From an uncultured Oxalobacter sp. (GTDB lineage Bacteria > Pseudomonadota > Gammaproteobacteria > Burkholderiales > Burkholderiaceae_D), in NCBI GenBank assembly GCA_937916185.1, contig CALGGD010000188.1:1-5741 (forward strand): a DNA stretch of 5,741 nucleotides. The letters are read 5' to 3'. This document shows positions 1 to 5,741 of this stretch, piece after piece. Numbering within the stretch: the stretch's first letter is position 1; the number at the start of each line of letters is the position of its first letter. The translations under genes were made by a program, and so were the position numbers. The notes beneath the pieces are model-generated. The model saw only the letters and a list, made by a program, of their open reading frames with translations. It searched no databases and was not told the DNA's origin.

Positions 1-304
1 CAACGACGTGAAGGTGAAGGTGGTGAAGAACAAAGTGGCCCCACCGTTCCGCCGTGCCGAGTTCGAGATCATGTACGGCGAGGGAATATGCCGTGTAGGA
101 GAGGTCGTCGACCTTGGCGTTAACTTCGGCATACTCGAGAAGAGCGGCTCCTGGTACAGCTACAACGGCGAACGGCTCGGACAGGGCAAAGACAATGTCC
201 GCGCCTATCTCAAGAGCAACCCAGCGGTTGCCCGTGAGATTGAAAACAAAGTCCGTGCGGCAAAGGGCATTGGGGAAATGCCTGTTATCGAAGCAGACAG
301 TTGA
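1..304 (+). CDS. recA: RecA recombinase, C-terminal part (5' end outside window)
   Basis: RecA is the DNA-dependent ATPase that forms filaments on single-stranded DNA, drives homologous strand exchange and triggers LexA self-cleavage in the SOS response. Only the last 100 codons are here; the reading frame is already open at base 2, so the GTG at 8 is an internal valine and not a start. The segment begins [16 protein letters not shown] and continues through the conserved core end ([11 protein letters not shown], then [16 protein letters not shown] and GQGKDN) into the C-terminal domain (REIENKVR). The ATP-binding Walker motifs lie upstream and cannot be seen. The tail after the last helix is short (about 15 residues, ending EADS) and only mildly acidic, unlike the long acidic tail of E. 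coli RecA. The cysteine in GEGICRVGE sits where a serine is common. recX follows after 37 bp. Identification is secure. Confidence 0.97.
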   Translation, partial: NDVKVKVVKNKVAPPFRRAEFEIMYGEGICRVGEVVDLGVNFGILEKSGSWYSYNGERLGQGKDNVRAYLKSNPAVAREIENKVRAAKGIGEMPVIEADS

Positions 305-341
305 TATGTCCTGCTGAACAGCCTGTTTCTGTCAACACGCC

Positions 342-794
342 ATGAAACAGAAGCCCAGCCTGAAAGCCCGTGCCCTGCGGTTCCTCGCCAGCCGGGAACA
401 CAGTGCACGGGAACTTGCCGCAAAACTGAAACCTTATGCTGAGGAAACAGATGACATTGAATCCCTGATTCAATGGCTGCAGGAAAAGGGCTTCCTGTCA
501 GAAGGGCGGTTTGCGGAAACCTATGCCAGGCACCGGGCAGCCCGCTATGGCAGCCGGAAAATCCTTTATGACCTGCAGAACCACCAGCTTCCCAGCTCAG
601 TGATGCAGGAAATCACCGAAACCCTGGAAGAAACCGAACTGCAACGGGCTTTTGCCCTCTGGGAACGCAAATTCGGCAAACCGCCTGAAACCCTGCCCGA
701 AAAAGCCAAGCAGATACGGTTCCTGCAACAACGTGGCTTCCTTGGCAACATCATCCGGCAGGTCATCAAAGGCGACCTGCCGGATTTTGATTGA
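342..794 (+). CDS. recX: RecX, regulatory protein of RecA
   Basis: RecX binds RecA filaments, usually limiting their extension and inhibiting strand exchange and ATPase activity; it acts in the cytoplasm. The 150-residue protein has the usual length for the family and its all-helical layout. An N-terminal three-helix unit (ALRFLASREHSARELAAKL, about residues 11-29) is followed by the signature WLQEKGFLSEGRFAETYARH (about 46-65) and then RYGSRKILYDL. A C-terminal unit ends RFLQQRGFLGNIIRQV (about 127-142). The gene lies 37 bp after the recA stop on the same strand, the classical recA-recX arrangement. No terminator or separate promoter is visible between them, so it is probably transcribed with recA and would rise with SOS induction. 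No strong Shine-Dalgarno precedes the ATG at 342, so translation may be weak, fitting a protein needed at much lower levels than RecA. The start is supported by normal family length. Confidence 0.95.
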   Translation: MKQKPSLKARALRFLASREHSARELAAKLKPYAEETDDIESLIQWLQEKGFLSEGRFAETYARHRAARYGSRKILYDLQNHQLPSSVMQEITETLEETELQRAFALWERKFGKPPETLPEKAKQIRFLQQRGFLGNIIRQVIKGDLPDFD

Positions 795-817
795 ATATAT
801 TTGGATAGTTCTGCCAG

Positions 818-848
818 TTGTCATTCACCAGACGCCAAAGAATATAAA
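818..848 (+). promoter_or_regulatory. possible promoter for the RhuM-family remnant
   Basis: In the 82-bp gap after recX a -35-like TTGTCA (818-823) and a -10-like TATAAA (843-848) each match five of six consensus bases. The 19-bp spacer is longer than the preferred 17. The surrounding DNA is A/T-rich and no alternative pair looks better. The call is by eye only, and the gap holds nothing else I recognise. Confidence 0.3.
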
Positions 849-876
849 TAGAATAAGTTGTTGAAAACAAAGACTA

Positions 877-1239
877 ATGAATAACGAAAGCGAAATCATC
901 ATCTATCAGTCTGAAGACGGATTGACAAAACTGGATGTCAAGATGGAAGGCGAGACTGTATGGCTCTCGCTGGATCAGTTGGCAGACCTTTTCCAGCGCG
1001 ACAAATCGACTGTTTCACGGCATATCAGGAACATCTTTTCCGAGGGAGAATTAAGCGTAGATTCAGTTGTTGCAAATTTTGCAACAACTGCCTCGGACGG
1101 GAAAATATACCAAGTTTCCTATTACAACCTGGATATGATTATCTCTGTCGGTTACCGCATCAAGTCTTCCACTGCCACACGTTTCAGGCAATGGGCAACG
1201 CCTGAAGCTATTATTAGCATCTTAAAATCCTGTAATTGA
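877..1239 (+). pseudogene. RhuM-family protein, frameshifted and truncated remnant
   Basis: The open frame encodes 120 residues. About the first 107 match the N-terminal domain of the RhuM family (named from a Salmonella pathogenicity-island gene): EIIIYQSEDG, LDVKMEGETVWLSLDQLADLF, a helix-turn-helix-like stretch RDKSTVSRHIRNIF, then YYNLDMIISVGYRIKS and FRQWAT. The function of the family is not established; the N-terminus suggests DNA binding. Family members are generally around 300 residues or more, so roughly two thirds are missing. After FRQWAT the frame reads PEAIISILKSCN and stops. The next frame at 1196-1207 reads QRLK, the expected family continuation after WAT, so a 5-base loss is likely. 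Even that frame stops at 1223-1225, so the 3' portion is also gone. The Shine-Dalgarno is weak. Together with the A/T-rich composition this suggests a decaying acquired gene. A short protein could still be made and bind DNA, but I consider that less likely. Confidence 0.8.
1064..1090. repeat. perfect 27-bp palindrome inside the RhuM remnant
   Basis: The left arm CAGTTGTTGCAAA (1064-1076) is separated by one T (1077) from its exact reverse complement TTTGCAACAACTG (1078-1090). It lies in coding sequence for the peptide SVVANFATT, so part of the symmetry is compatible with protein constraint. It has no T-run behind it in either direction that would make an ordinary intrinsic terminator. It could be a protein-binding site or a cruciform/hairpin; no role is shown by the sequence alone. 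Confidence 0.85.
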
Positions 1240-1303
1240 TTGCCTATTTTCAATAACTCTTATCACTTGATTGACAAAAACACCAGAAATAGAGAACACC
1301 ATT

Positions 1304-2191
1304 ATGAATGACAGAAATAGCAATAAACCCCATCGGGTGATTTTTTTAGCGTCATTACTCAAAGCAGTTGAGCAAGGCGATGCTGAAGCCCAGTGCGAAC
1401 TTGGAAGGATGTATGCCAGTGGAGCAGGCATTCCAAAAGATTCCAAAATGGCTTTCTCGTTATGGATGGGCGCTGCCAATCAAGGAAATGCTGATGCCCA
1501 AAACAACCTTGGACTGATGTTCGCAAATGGCGATGGTGTCCCCCAAGACTTTCGCAAAGCTTTTGAATGGTTTCAAAAAGCAGCTGAACAAGGGCACGCC
1601 TGGGCACAGTACCACCTTGGACTCATGTACAGAAATGGACATGGTATTCCCTTGGATCACCAGAAGGCTGCTGAATGGTATGAGAAAGCCGCCGAACAGG
1701 GACATCTCTGGGCACAACACGATCTCGCTGCACTATACCTGAATGGACAAGACTTCTCAAAAGCCCTTAAGTGGTATCTCAAAGCAGCAGAGCAAGGGGA
1801 ACCTGATTCCCAGTACAACATTGGCATCATGTATCTGAAGGGACGTGGCACGTCACAAAATCCTCAGAAAGCCATGGAGTGGTACCAAAAGGCAGCAGAG
1901 CAGGGACATGATGGCGCACAGCATGACCTTGGACTGATGTATGCAACAGGACTGGGCATTCCCCAGGACTTTCAGAAAGCCTTTTACTGGTGGACGGCAT
2001 CAGCTGAACAGGGAAATGTTCATGCACAATACCATCTTGGAATCATGTACAAAAATGGATATGGCGTTCCGCAGGACAACTCAAAGGCATCTGAATGGGC
2101 GCTTAAAGCTGCAGAACAGGGACTTCCTGAGGCAAAGAAACTATTGCAACATCTAATGGAACAGAATGAATATAAGCATCCAAGACCTTGA
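1304..2191 (+). CDS. Sel1-repeat (TPR-like) protein
   Basis: The gene encodes 295 residues made almost entirely of Sel1-like repeats, alpha/alpha hairpins of about 36 residues that stack into a solenoid and bind other proteins. Seven units fill residues 19-266, at 19-54, 55-90, 91-126, 127-158, 159-194, 195-230 and 231-266. A half-repeat cap (LKAAEQGLPEAKKLLQHL) and a short polar tail ending KHPRP follow. The repeating core is KAAEQGxxxAQxxLGxMYxxGxGxPQDxxKAxEWY. Unit 4 is only 32 residues, lacking four in the loop between its helices. There is no signal peptide, lipobox or membrane segment, so a cytoplasmic adaptor role is likely unless it is exported by another route; the partner is unknown. 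I prefer the ATG at 1304 because GAGAA (1292-1296) stands seven bases before it. A TTG at 1271 would add 11 residues but has no ribosome site. The gene follows the RhuM remnant and overlaps the next Sel1 frame by 26 bp. Confidence 0.88.
   Translation: MNDRNSNKPHRVIFLASLLKAVEQGDAEAQCELGRMYASGAGIPKDSKMAFSLWMGAANQGNADAQNNLGLMFANGDGVPQDFRKAFEWFQKAAEQGHAWAQYHLGLMYRNGHGIPLDHQKAAEWYEKAAEQGHLWAQHDLAALYLNGQDFSKALKWYLKAAEQGEPDSQYNIGIMYLKGRGTSQNPQKAMEWYQKAAEQGHDGAQHDLGLMYATGLGIPQDFQKAFYWWTASAEQGNVHAQYHLGIMYKNGYGVPQDNSKASEWALKAAEQGLPEAKKLLQHLMEQNEYKHPRP
1358..2101 (+). repeat. tandem coding repeats, seven units of about 108 bp (Sel1)
   Basis: The Sel1 units appear at DNA level as imperfect 108-bp direct repeats. 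The block CCTTGGACTGATGT recurs identically at 1507-1520 and 1927-1940, and a close copy, with ACTCATGT in place of ACTGATGT, begins at 1615. The 420-bp distance between the identical copies equals four units minus 12 bp, matching the four-residue loss in unit 4. The units are diverged enough that recent duplication of whole units is not evident. Confidence 0.85.
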
Positions 2192-2354
2192 ACGGCTTGC
2201 CGACCAAGGCAATATTGAGGCGCAGATTGCATTGGGCGGGATATACCATACCGGCGAATCCGTTGCACGGGATGACCGTAAAGCGTTGCAATGGTGGTTG
2301 AAGGCCGCCAAGTAAAGATACGCACCTGCGAAACAGTTACTGGAAAAGCTGTAA
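2166..2354 (+). pseudogene. small Sel1-repeat protein, interrupted by an in-frame stop
   Basis: An ATG at 2166 lies within the end of the preceding Sel1 gene, in another frame, with GGA (2158-2160) five bases upstream, so it could be translationally coupled. It reads QDLERLADQGNIEAQ, then IALGGIYHTG and DDRKALQWWLKAAK, which is one complete Sel1 unit. It stops at TAA 2313-2315 after 49 residues. Beyond that stop the same frame continues RYAPAKQLLEKL and ends at TAA 2352-2354, a typical Sel1 C-terminal cap. The simplest reading is a single C-to-T change of a CAA glutamine codon, cutting a 62-residue protein to 49. Its codons are richer in G/C than those of the larger Sel1 gene and nearer those of the host core, so the two need not share an origin. 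The truncated product keeps one unit and might still fold. The frame ends 18 bp from the convergent lgt stop. Confidence 0.65.
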
Positions 2355-2372
2355 TCCCTGATTCTCCGAAAC

Positions 2373-3194
2373 CTACCTGAAAGAAGGTCCACCGCCGACA
2401 CGCTGTGTCCTGTAAGACCACCACAACAGGAGGAGGCCAAACACAACCATAGGCAAGGACAGCATCTGCCCAGCGGAAATCGTGAAGACTCCCAGGTTGA
2501 CTTCATAATCGGGAATGCGGAAGTACTCGGTGAAGAATCTGGCAGAACCATAAAGCAGGCAGTACATGCCACTGACCGCAGCACGGGGGCGTTCTTTCCG
2601 TGAATACAGCCACAGCAGTACAAACATCAGCAGGCCATCCACCAGCATCTGATACAGCGGGGAGGGATGGCGCGGCAGCATATCGAAATTCGGCCAAACC
2701 ATCGCCCAAGGCAGGTCAGGCGAAGCCACCCGCCCAGGCAGTTCTGCATTGATGAAGTTGCCCAACCGTCCACAGGCATAGCCGATGGGAATTGTCGGTG
2801 CGATGAAATCCATTGTATCCCAGAAAGCCTTGCCATTCTTGCGGCTCCAGAACCACATGGCAATCAGCACACCCAGGAAACCGCCATGGTAAGACATGCC
2901 GCCCTGCCAGACCGCAAATATCTCCATCGGATGCGAGAAGAAATATTTCGGATTGTAGAACAGCACTTCGCCCAGACGGCCACCGACAATCACGCCAAAT
3001 ACCCCATAGAACAGGATGTCATCCAGGTTCTTCGGTACCCATCCTGCCCTGGCAATATGTGGTTGTGTCCTGATACGCACCCGTCCAAGGATGATGAAGA
3101 ACAGGAAGCCGCACAGATACATCAGCCCATACCAATGGACCGCCACAGGTCCAATGGAAAAGGCGACAGGATTCGGTAAAGGATGAACCAGCAT
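2373..3194 (-). CDS. lgt: phosphatidylglycerol--prolipoprotein diacylglyceryl transferase
   Basis: Lgt is an inner-membrane enzyme that moves the diacylglyceryl group of phosphatidylglycerol onto the lipobox cysteine of prolipoproteins, the first step of lipoprotein maturation before LspA and Lnt act. The 273-residue protein has normal length and about seven hydrophobic segments (near residues 15-36, 60-78, 98-115, 127-141, 178-197, 206-222 and 236-260). The family signature GRLGNFINAELPG spans 142-154. WYGLMY (21-26) and the GGMSYHGG block (98-105) are intact. Tyr26, His103, Arg143, Asn146, Glu151 and Gly154 fall at the same numbers as the important residues of E. coli Lgt. The start at 3194 gives the usual MLVHPLPNPVAFSIGPVAVHW-type N-terminus, although no clear Shine-Dalgarno precedes it. 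The gene is divergent from ilvD and convergent with the Sel1 remnant, with no clear terminator between them. Identification is secure. Confidence 0.97.
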   Translation of the reverse strand: MLVHPLPNPVAFSIGPVAVHWYGLMYLCGFLFFIILGRVRIRTQPHIARAGWVPKNLDDILFYGVFGVIVGGRLGEVLFYNPKYFFSHPMEIFAVWQGGMSYHGGFLGVLIAMWFWSRKNGKAFWDTMDFIAPTIPIGYACGRLGNFINAELPGRVASPDLPWAMVWPNFDMLPRHPSPLYQMLVDGLLMFVLLWLYSRKERPRAAVSGMYCLLYGSARFFTEYFRIPDYEVNLGVFTISAGQMLSLPMVVFGLLLLWWSYRTQRVGGGPSFR

Positions 3195-3250
3195 GATAAA
3201 TACACCGTGATACGGTATCGGTTTAAAAGTCTTAAAAAACGATAGTGCTA

Positions 3251-3256
3251 TATAAT
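3251..3256 (+). promoter_or_regulatory. -10 box of the probable ilvD promoter
   Basis: A perfect TATAAT lies about 125 bp before ilvD in an A/T-rich stretch. An overlapping TGC followed by TATATA (3246-3254) could act as an extended -10. The -35 region is poor: GTCTTA at 3229-3234 with a 16-bp spacer is the best by eye, so an activator may be involved. Transcription from here would begin near 3263 and leave a leader of nearly 120 nt. Confidence 0.5.
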
Positions 3257-3272
3257 AGCTTATTTACGGAAG

Positions 3273-3295
3273 TGCCGACCATAAATGGTCTGGCA
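3273..3295 (+). promoter_or_regulatory. leader hairpin 1 upstream of ilvD
   Basis: TGCCGACCA (3273-3281) pairs with TGGTC (3286-3290) and GGCA (3292-3295), with one bulged T at 3291 and a TAAA loop. No T-run follows, so it does not look like an intrinsic terminator for either strand. It would lie near the 5' end of the ilvD transcript and could affect stability or regulation; its role is unknown. Confidence 0.55.
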
Positions 3296-3308
3296 GGACT
3301 GGCAGATA

Positions 3309-3343
3309 TATCAGGAAAGCGTTTCCATACCCTGTTCCTGATA
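3309..3343 (+). promoter_or_regulatory. leader hairpin 2 upstream of ilvD, with a competing inner stem
   Basis: TATCAGGAA (3309-3317) is exactly complementary to TTCCTGATA (3335-3343), giving a 9-bp stem and a 17-nt loop. A second, incompatible stem uses part of the same left arm: GGAAA (3314-3318) with TTTCC (3322-3326) around GCG. Two mutually exclusive stems are the kind of arrangement seen in regulatory leaders, but no T-run follows, so classical attenuation is not supported. Confidence 0.5.
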
Positions 3344-3369
3344 CTTGGATAAAAAGAACCGATTTATTT

Positions 3370-3375
3370 GGAGAT
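3370..3375 (+). promoter_or_regulatory. ribosome binding site of ilvD
   Basis: GGAGAT ends five bases before the ATG at 3381, and its GGAG core lies seven bases from it. It is the clearest Shine-Dalgarno in the window and fixes the ilvD start. It sits outside both leader hairpins and should be accessible. Confidence 0.8.
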
Positions 3376-3380
3376 AAACA

Positions 3381-5228
3381 ATGCCCCGTTACCGTTCCTG
3401 GACTTCCACCCACGGAAGAAACATGGCTGGTGCACGTGCACTGTGGCGTGCAACCGGTGTGAAAGATGGTGACTTTGACAAGCCGATCATCGCTGTTGTC
3501 AACTCATTCACCCAATTTGTCCCGGGTCATGTCCATCTGAAAGATATGGGACAGATGGTCGCCCGTGAAATCGAAAAAGCGGGAGGCATCGCCAAGGAAT
3601 TCAACACCATTGCCATTGACGACGGCATTGCCATGGGGCACGGCGGCATGCTCTATTCCCTGCCACACCGTGAACTGGTCGCCGACTCCATCGAATACAT
3701 GGTTGAGGCACACTGTGCGGACGCAATGATCTGCATCTCCAACTGCGACAAGATCACCCCAGGGATGCTGATGGCAGCCATGCGCCTGAATATCCCGACC
3801 ATCATGGTTTCCGGCGGTCCGATGGAAGCCGGTAAGCTGACCACAGTCATCCCCGGAGAGCAGGTCATCAAGGTTGACCTGATTGACGCGATGATCCAAG
3901 CAGGCAATCCGAACAACAGCGATGAACTGGTTGCAGACTATGAACGCTGTGCCTGCCCGACCTGTGGTTCCTGTTCCGGCATGTTCACCGCCAATTCGAT
4001 GAACTGCCTGATGGAAGCCTTGGGCATGGGTCTGCCGGGCAATGGCACCATGCTGGCAACCCACGCTGACCGTAAGGAAATCTTCCTGAAAGCCGCCCGC
4101 CAGATTGTCGAGAACACCAAACGCTGGTACGAACAGGATGATGCTTCTGTCCTGCCCCGTTCCATTGTCACCAAGGCGGCTTTGGAAAATGCGATGGCAC
4201 TGGATGTCGCCATGGGCGGTTCCACCAACACCGTGCTGCACCTGCTTGCCATCGCCAATGAAGGCAATGTCCCGTTCATCATGGAAGACATTGACAGGGT
4301 TTCCCGCAAAGTCCCCTGCATCTGCAAGGTCTCTCCGGCAACCCATGACTATTATGTCGAAGATGTCCACCGTGCTGGTGGTATCCTCGGCATCATGGCG
4401 GAACTGAACCGTGCCGGTCTGATTGACACCTCCTGCCTCACGGTTTATGGCGGCACCATTGGTGATGCCTTGGCAAAATATGACATTGTCACCAGCAATG
4501 ACCCTGCTATTGAGTCCTTTTACCGCGCGGCCCCTGGCGGTGTCCGCACCATTGAGCCATTTTCCCAAGACAAACGCCATGCAACCCTCGACAAAGACCG
4601 CACTGCTGGCTGTATCCGTGATCTGGCACATGCCTATACCATTGAAGGCGGGCTGTCTGTCCTGTTCGGCAACATCGCTGAAAACGGCTGCATCGTGAAG
4701 ACAGCAGGTGTGGATGAAAGCATCTTTGTCTTCTCTGGGAAAGCCCGCATCTATGAAAGTCAAGAAGATACGGTTGAAGCCATCCTGGGTGACAAAATCA
4801 ATCCTGGCGATGTCATCATTGTCCGTTATGAAGGACCTAAAGGTGGTCCTGGTATGCAGGAAATGCTATACCCGACCTCCTACATCAAATCCAAAGGGCT
4901 GGGTAAATCCTGTGCATTGTTCACAGACGGCCGTTTCTCCGGCGGTTCTTCCGGCCTGGTCATCGGCCATGCTTCCCCTGAAGCCGCTTCCGGTGGTGCC
5001 ATCGGCCTGATTGAAGAAGGCGATATGATTGACATCGACATCCCTGCCCGGACCATCCAGCTGCGTGTCAGCGATGAAGAACTGGCATCCCGCCGGGCAA
5101 AGATGGAAGCCAAAGGGGCAGATGCCTGGAAACCGAACCGTTCCCGTGTGGTTTCCAAGTCCCTGAAAGTCTATGCCGCCACCGCAGCATCCGCTGACCG
5201 TGGCGCCATCCGTGAACTGAAAGAATAA
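3381..5228 (+). CDS. ilvD: dihydroxy-acid dehydratase
   Basis: IlvD dehydrates 2,3-dihydroxy-isovalerate and 2,3-dihydroxy-3-methylvalerate to the 2-keto acids that precede valine (hence leucine and pantothenate) and isoleucine; it is cytoplasmic and needs an Fe-S cluster and Mg2+. At 615 residues it matches the long E. coli-type enzymes and not the roughly 560-residue type. Visible motifs are [12 protein letters not shown] (80-91), [10 protein letters not shown] (120-129) with Cys122, Asp123 and Lys124 (the position carbamylated in the family), [17 protein letters not shown] (192-208) with Cys195, and [19 protein letters not shown] (517-535) near the C-terminus. Where short-type enzymes carry the first cluster cysteine, this one reads [12 protein letters not shown] without cysteine, as in E. 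coli, which suggests the oxygen-sensitive [4Fe-4S] form. The start is fixed by a strong Shine-Dalgarno. The gene diverges from lgt, and argH follows after 22 bp with no terminator visible. The sequence is complete and unbroken. Confidence 0.98.
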   Translation: MPRYRSWTSTHGRNMAGARALWRATGVKDGDFDKPIIAVVNSFTQFVPGHVHLKDMGQMVAREIEKAGGIAKEFNTIAIDDGIAMGHGGMLYSLPHRELVADSIEYMVEAHCADAMICISNCDKITPGMLMAAMRLNIPTIMVSGGPMEAGKLTTVIPGEQVIKVDLIDAMIQAGNPNNSDELVADYERCACPTCGSCSGMFTANSMNCLMEALGMGLPGNGTMLATHADRKEIFLKAARQIVENTKRWYEQDDASVLPRSIVTKAALENAMALDVAMGGSTNTVLHLLAIANEGNVPFIMEDIDRVSRKVPCICKVSPATHDYYVEDVHRAGGILGIMAELNRAGLIDTSCLTVYGGTIGDALAKYDIVTSNDPAIESFYRAAPGGVRTIEPFSQDKRHATLDKDRTAGCIRDLAHAYTIEGGLSVLFGNIAENGCIVKTAGVDESIFVFSGKARIYESQEDTVEAILGDKINPGDVIIVRYEGPKGGPGMQEMLYPTSYIKSKGLGKSCALFTDGRFSGGSSGLVIGHASPEAASGGAIGLIEEGDMIDIDIPARTIQLRVSDEELASRRAKMEAKGADAWKPNRSRVVSKSLKVYAATAASADRGAIRELKE

Positions 5229-5250
5229 CCGGTCCAAGCAGAATTCCATC

Positions 5251-5741
5251 ATGGACAAGAAAACGACAACTAAAAGCGATGTCTGGTCTGGCCGTTTCTC
5301 TGAGCCTGTCGATGAACTCGTCCAGCGTTATACGGCATCTGTGACCTTTGACAAGCGCATGGCGGCTTTCGACATCCAGGGTTCCCTGGCACATGCCGAA
5401 ATGCTCTGCGCCCAGAAAATCCTGACTGAACAGGATCTGACTGACATCCAGCGGGGTCTGGCGCAGATCCTGGAAGAAATCAACGATGGCAGGTTCAACT
5501 GGTCCATCGGACTGGAAGATGTGCATATGAACATCGAACGCCGTCTAACCGACCTCATCGGTGATGCCGGCAAACGCCTGCACACCGGCCGTTCCCGCAA
5601 TGACCAGGTGGCAACAGATATCCGGCTTTACCTGCGCTCTGCCATTGATGCCATTGATGGCTTGCTGAAGAACCTCTGTAAATCGCTGGCTGACCTAGCG
5701 GAAAAACATGCTGACACCATCCTGCCAGGGTTCACCCATAT
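5251..5741 (+). CDS. argH: argininosuccinate lyase, N-terminal part (3' end outside window)
   Basis: ArgH cleaves argininosuccinate to arginine and fumarate, the last step of arginine synthesis, as a cytoplasmic homotetramer of the fumarase/aspartase superfamily. The frame is open to the window edge: 163 codons plus two bases, roughly a third of the usual length of about 460 residues. The N-terminus shows WSGRFSEP (12-19), [20 protein letters not shown] (33-52), the ED-HMNIE stretch (89-96) and the conserved [13 protein letters not shown] (111-123), followed by [10 protein letters not shown] at the edge. The superfamily signature containing the catalytic serine lies beyond the window. The ATG at 5251 is the natural start for alignment with family N-termini, although no clear Shine-Dalgarno precedes it. 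Only 22 bp separate it from ilvD, and no promoter or terminator is visible between them, so co-transcription is likely. Confidence 0.97.
   Translation, partial: MDKKTTTKSDVWSGRFSEPVDELVQRYTASVTFDKRMAAFDIQGSLAHAEMLCAQKILTEQDLTDIQRGLAQILEEINDGRFNWSIGLEDVHMNIERRLTDLIGDAGKRLHTGRSRNDQVATDIRLYLRSAIDAIDGLLKNLCKSLADLAEKHADTILPGFTH

Noticed and set aside
305..341. Terminator between recA and recX
   Set aside because: Only very short or too tightly looped inverted repeats are present and no T-run follows.
1271..1276. Perfect TTGACA as a -35 box for the Sel1 gene
   Set aside because: No acceptable -10 hexamer occurs 15-19 bp downstream, so I do not call a promoter.
1271..1303. TTG start extending the Sel1 protein by 11 residues
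   Set aside because: No ribosome site precedes it, and the added residues are not part of a repeat; the ATG at 1304 has GAGAA at good spacing.
1358..2101. 108-bp repeats as a CRISPR-like or satellite array
   Set aside because: The periodicity is fully explained by in-frame 36-residue Sel1 units; there are no constant repeats with unique spacers.
2355..2372. Bidirectional terminator between the Sel1 remnant and lgt
   Set aside because: The 18-bp gap and its flanks have no convincing stem with T-runs. The CCTGT/ACAGG pair near 2409-2431 lies inside lgt and lacks a T-run.
2667..3179. 170-codon + strand frame opposite lgt
   Set aside because: It is a shadow of lgt, with a low-complexity Arg/His/Pro-rich translation and no recognisable domain.
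3207..3235. Promoter for lgt on the - strand (TTAAGA, 17 bp, TATCAC)
   Set aside because: Each box matches only four of six bases, and the implied leader would be about six bases with no room for a ribosome site.
3504..4763. 419-codon open frame on the - strand opposite ilvD
   Set aside because: It mirrors the highly conserved ilvD coding sequence. Its translation shows no family motif, and long antisense frames are common opposite G/C-third-position genes.

Overview
The window looks like chromosomal DNA of a betaproteobacterium in the order Burkholderiales. The RecA C-terminus, the short RecX and the divergent lgt/ilvD pair all read as that group. The mid-range base composition and the Sel1-repeat genes would suit an Oxalobacter-like member of the Oxalobacteraceae, but the genus is an inference. 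Codon use in the core genes is fairly G/C-rich at third positions. The block from about 795 to 2165 is visibly richer in A and T.

Layout, left to right. Positions 1-794 hold the 3' end of recA and a complete recX, a recombination module on the + strand. Positions 795-2354 hold accessory DNA, also on the + strand: a broken RhuM-family gene, an intact Sel1-repeat protein gene, and a short second Sel1 gene interrupted by one in-frame stop. Positions 2373-3194 hold lgt on the - strand, which converges on the Sel1 remnant. Positions 3195-3380 are the divergent intergenic region, with a consensus -10 box and a structured leader ahead of ilvD. Positions 3381-5228 hold ilvD, and 5251 to the window end holds the first 163 codons of argH. 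No gene-free stretch exceeds 300 bases. I see no rRNA, tRNA, CRISPR array, transposase, integrase or convincing intrinsic terminator.

Functionally, RecA and RecX form a recombinase/modulator pair. Lgt performs the first step of lipoprotein maturation. IlvD and ArgH are biosynthetic enzymes for branched-chain amino acids and arginine, spaced closely enough (22 bp) to be co-transcribed. The accessory block between recX and lgt looks like a decaying insertion: the RhuM gene has lost its frame and most of its length, and the small Sel1 gene has a nonsense codon.

No clearly new biological system is present. The points most worth a second look are the perfect 27-bp palindrome inside the RhuM remnant, the two identifiable inactivating lesions, and the hairpin-rich leader of ilvD.
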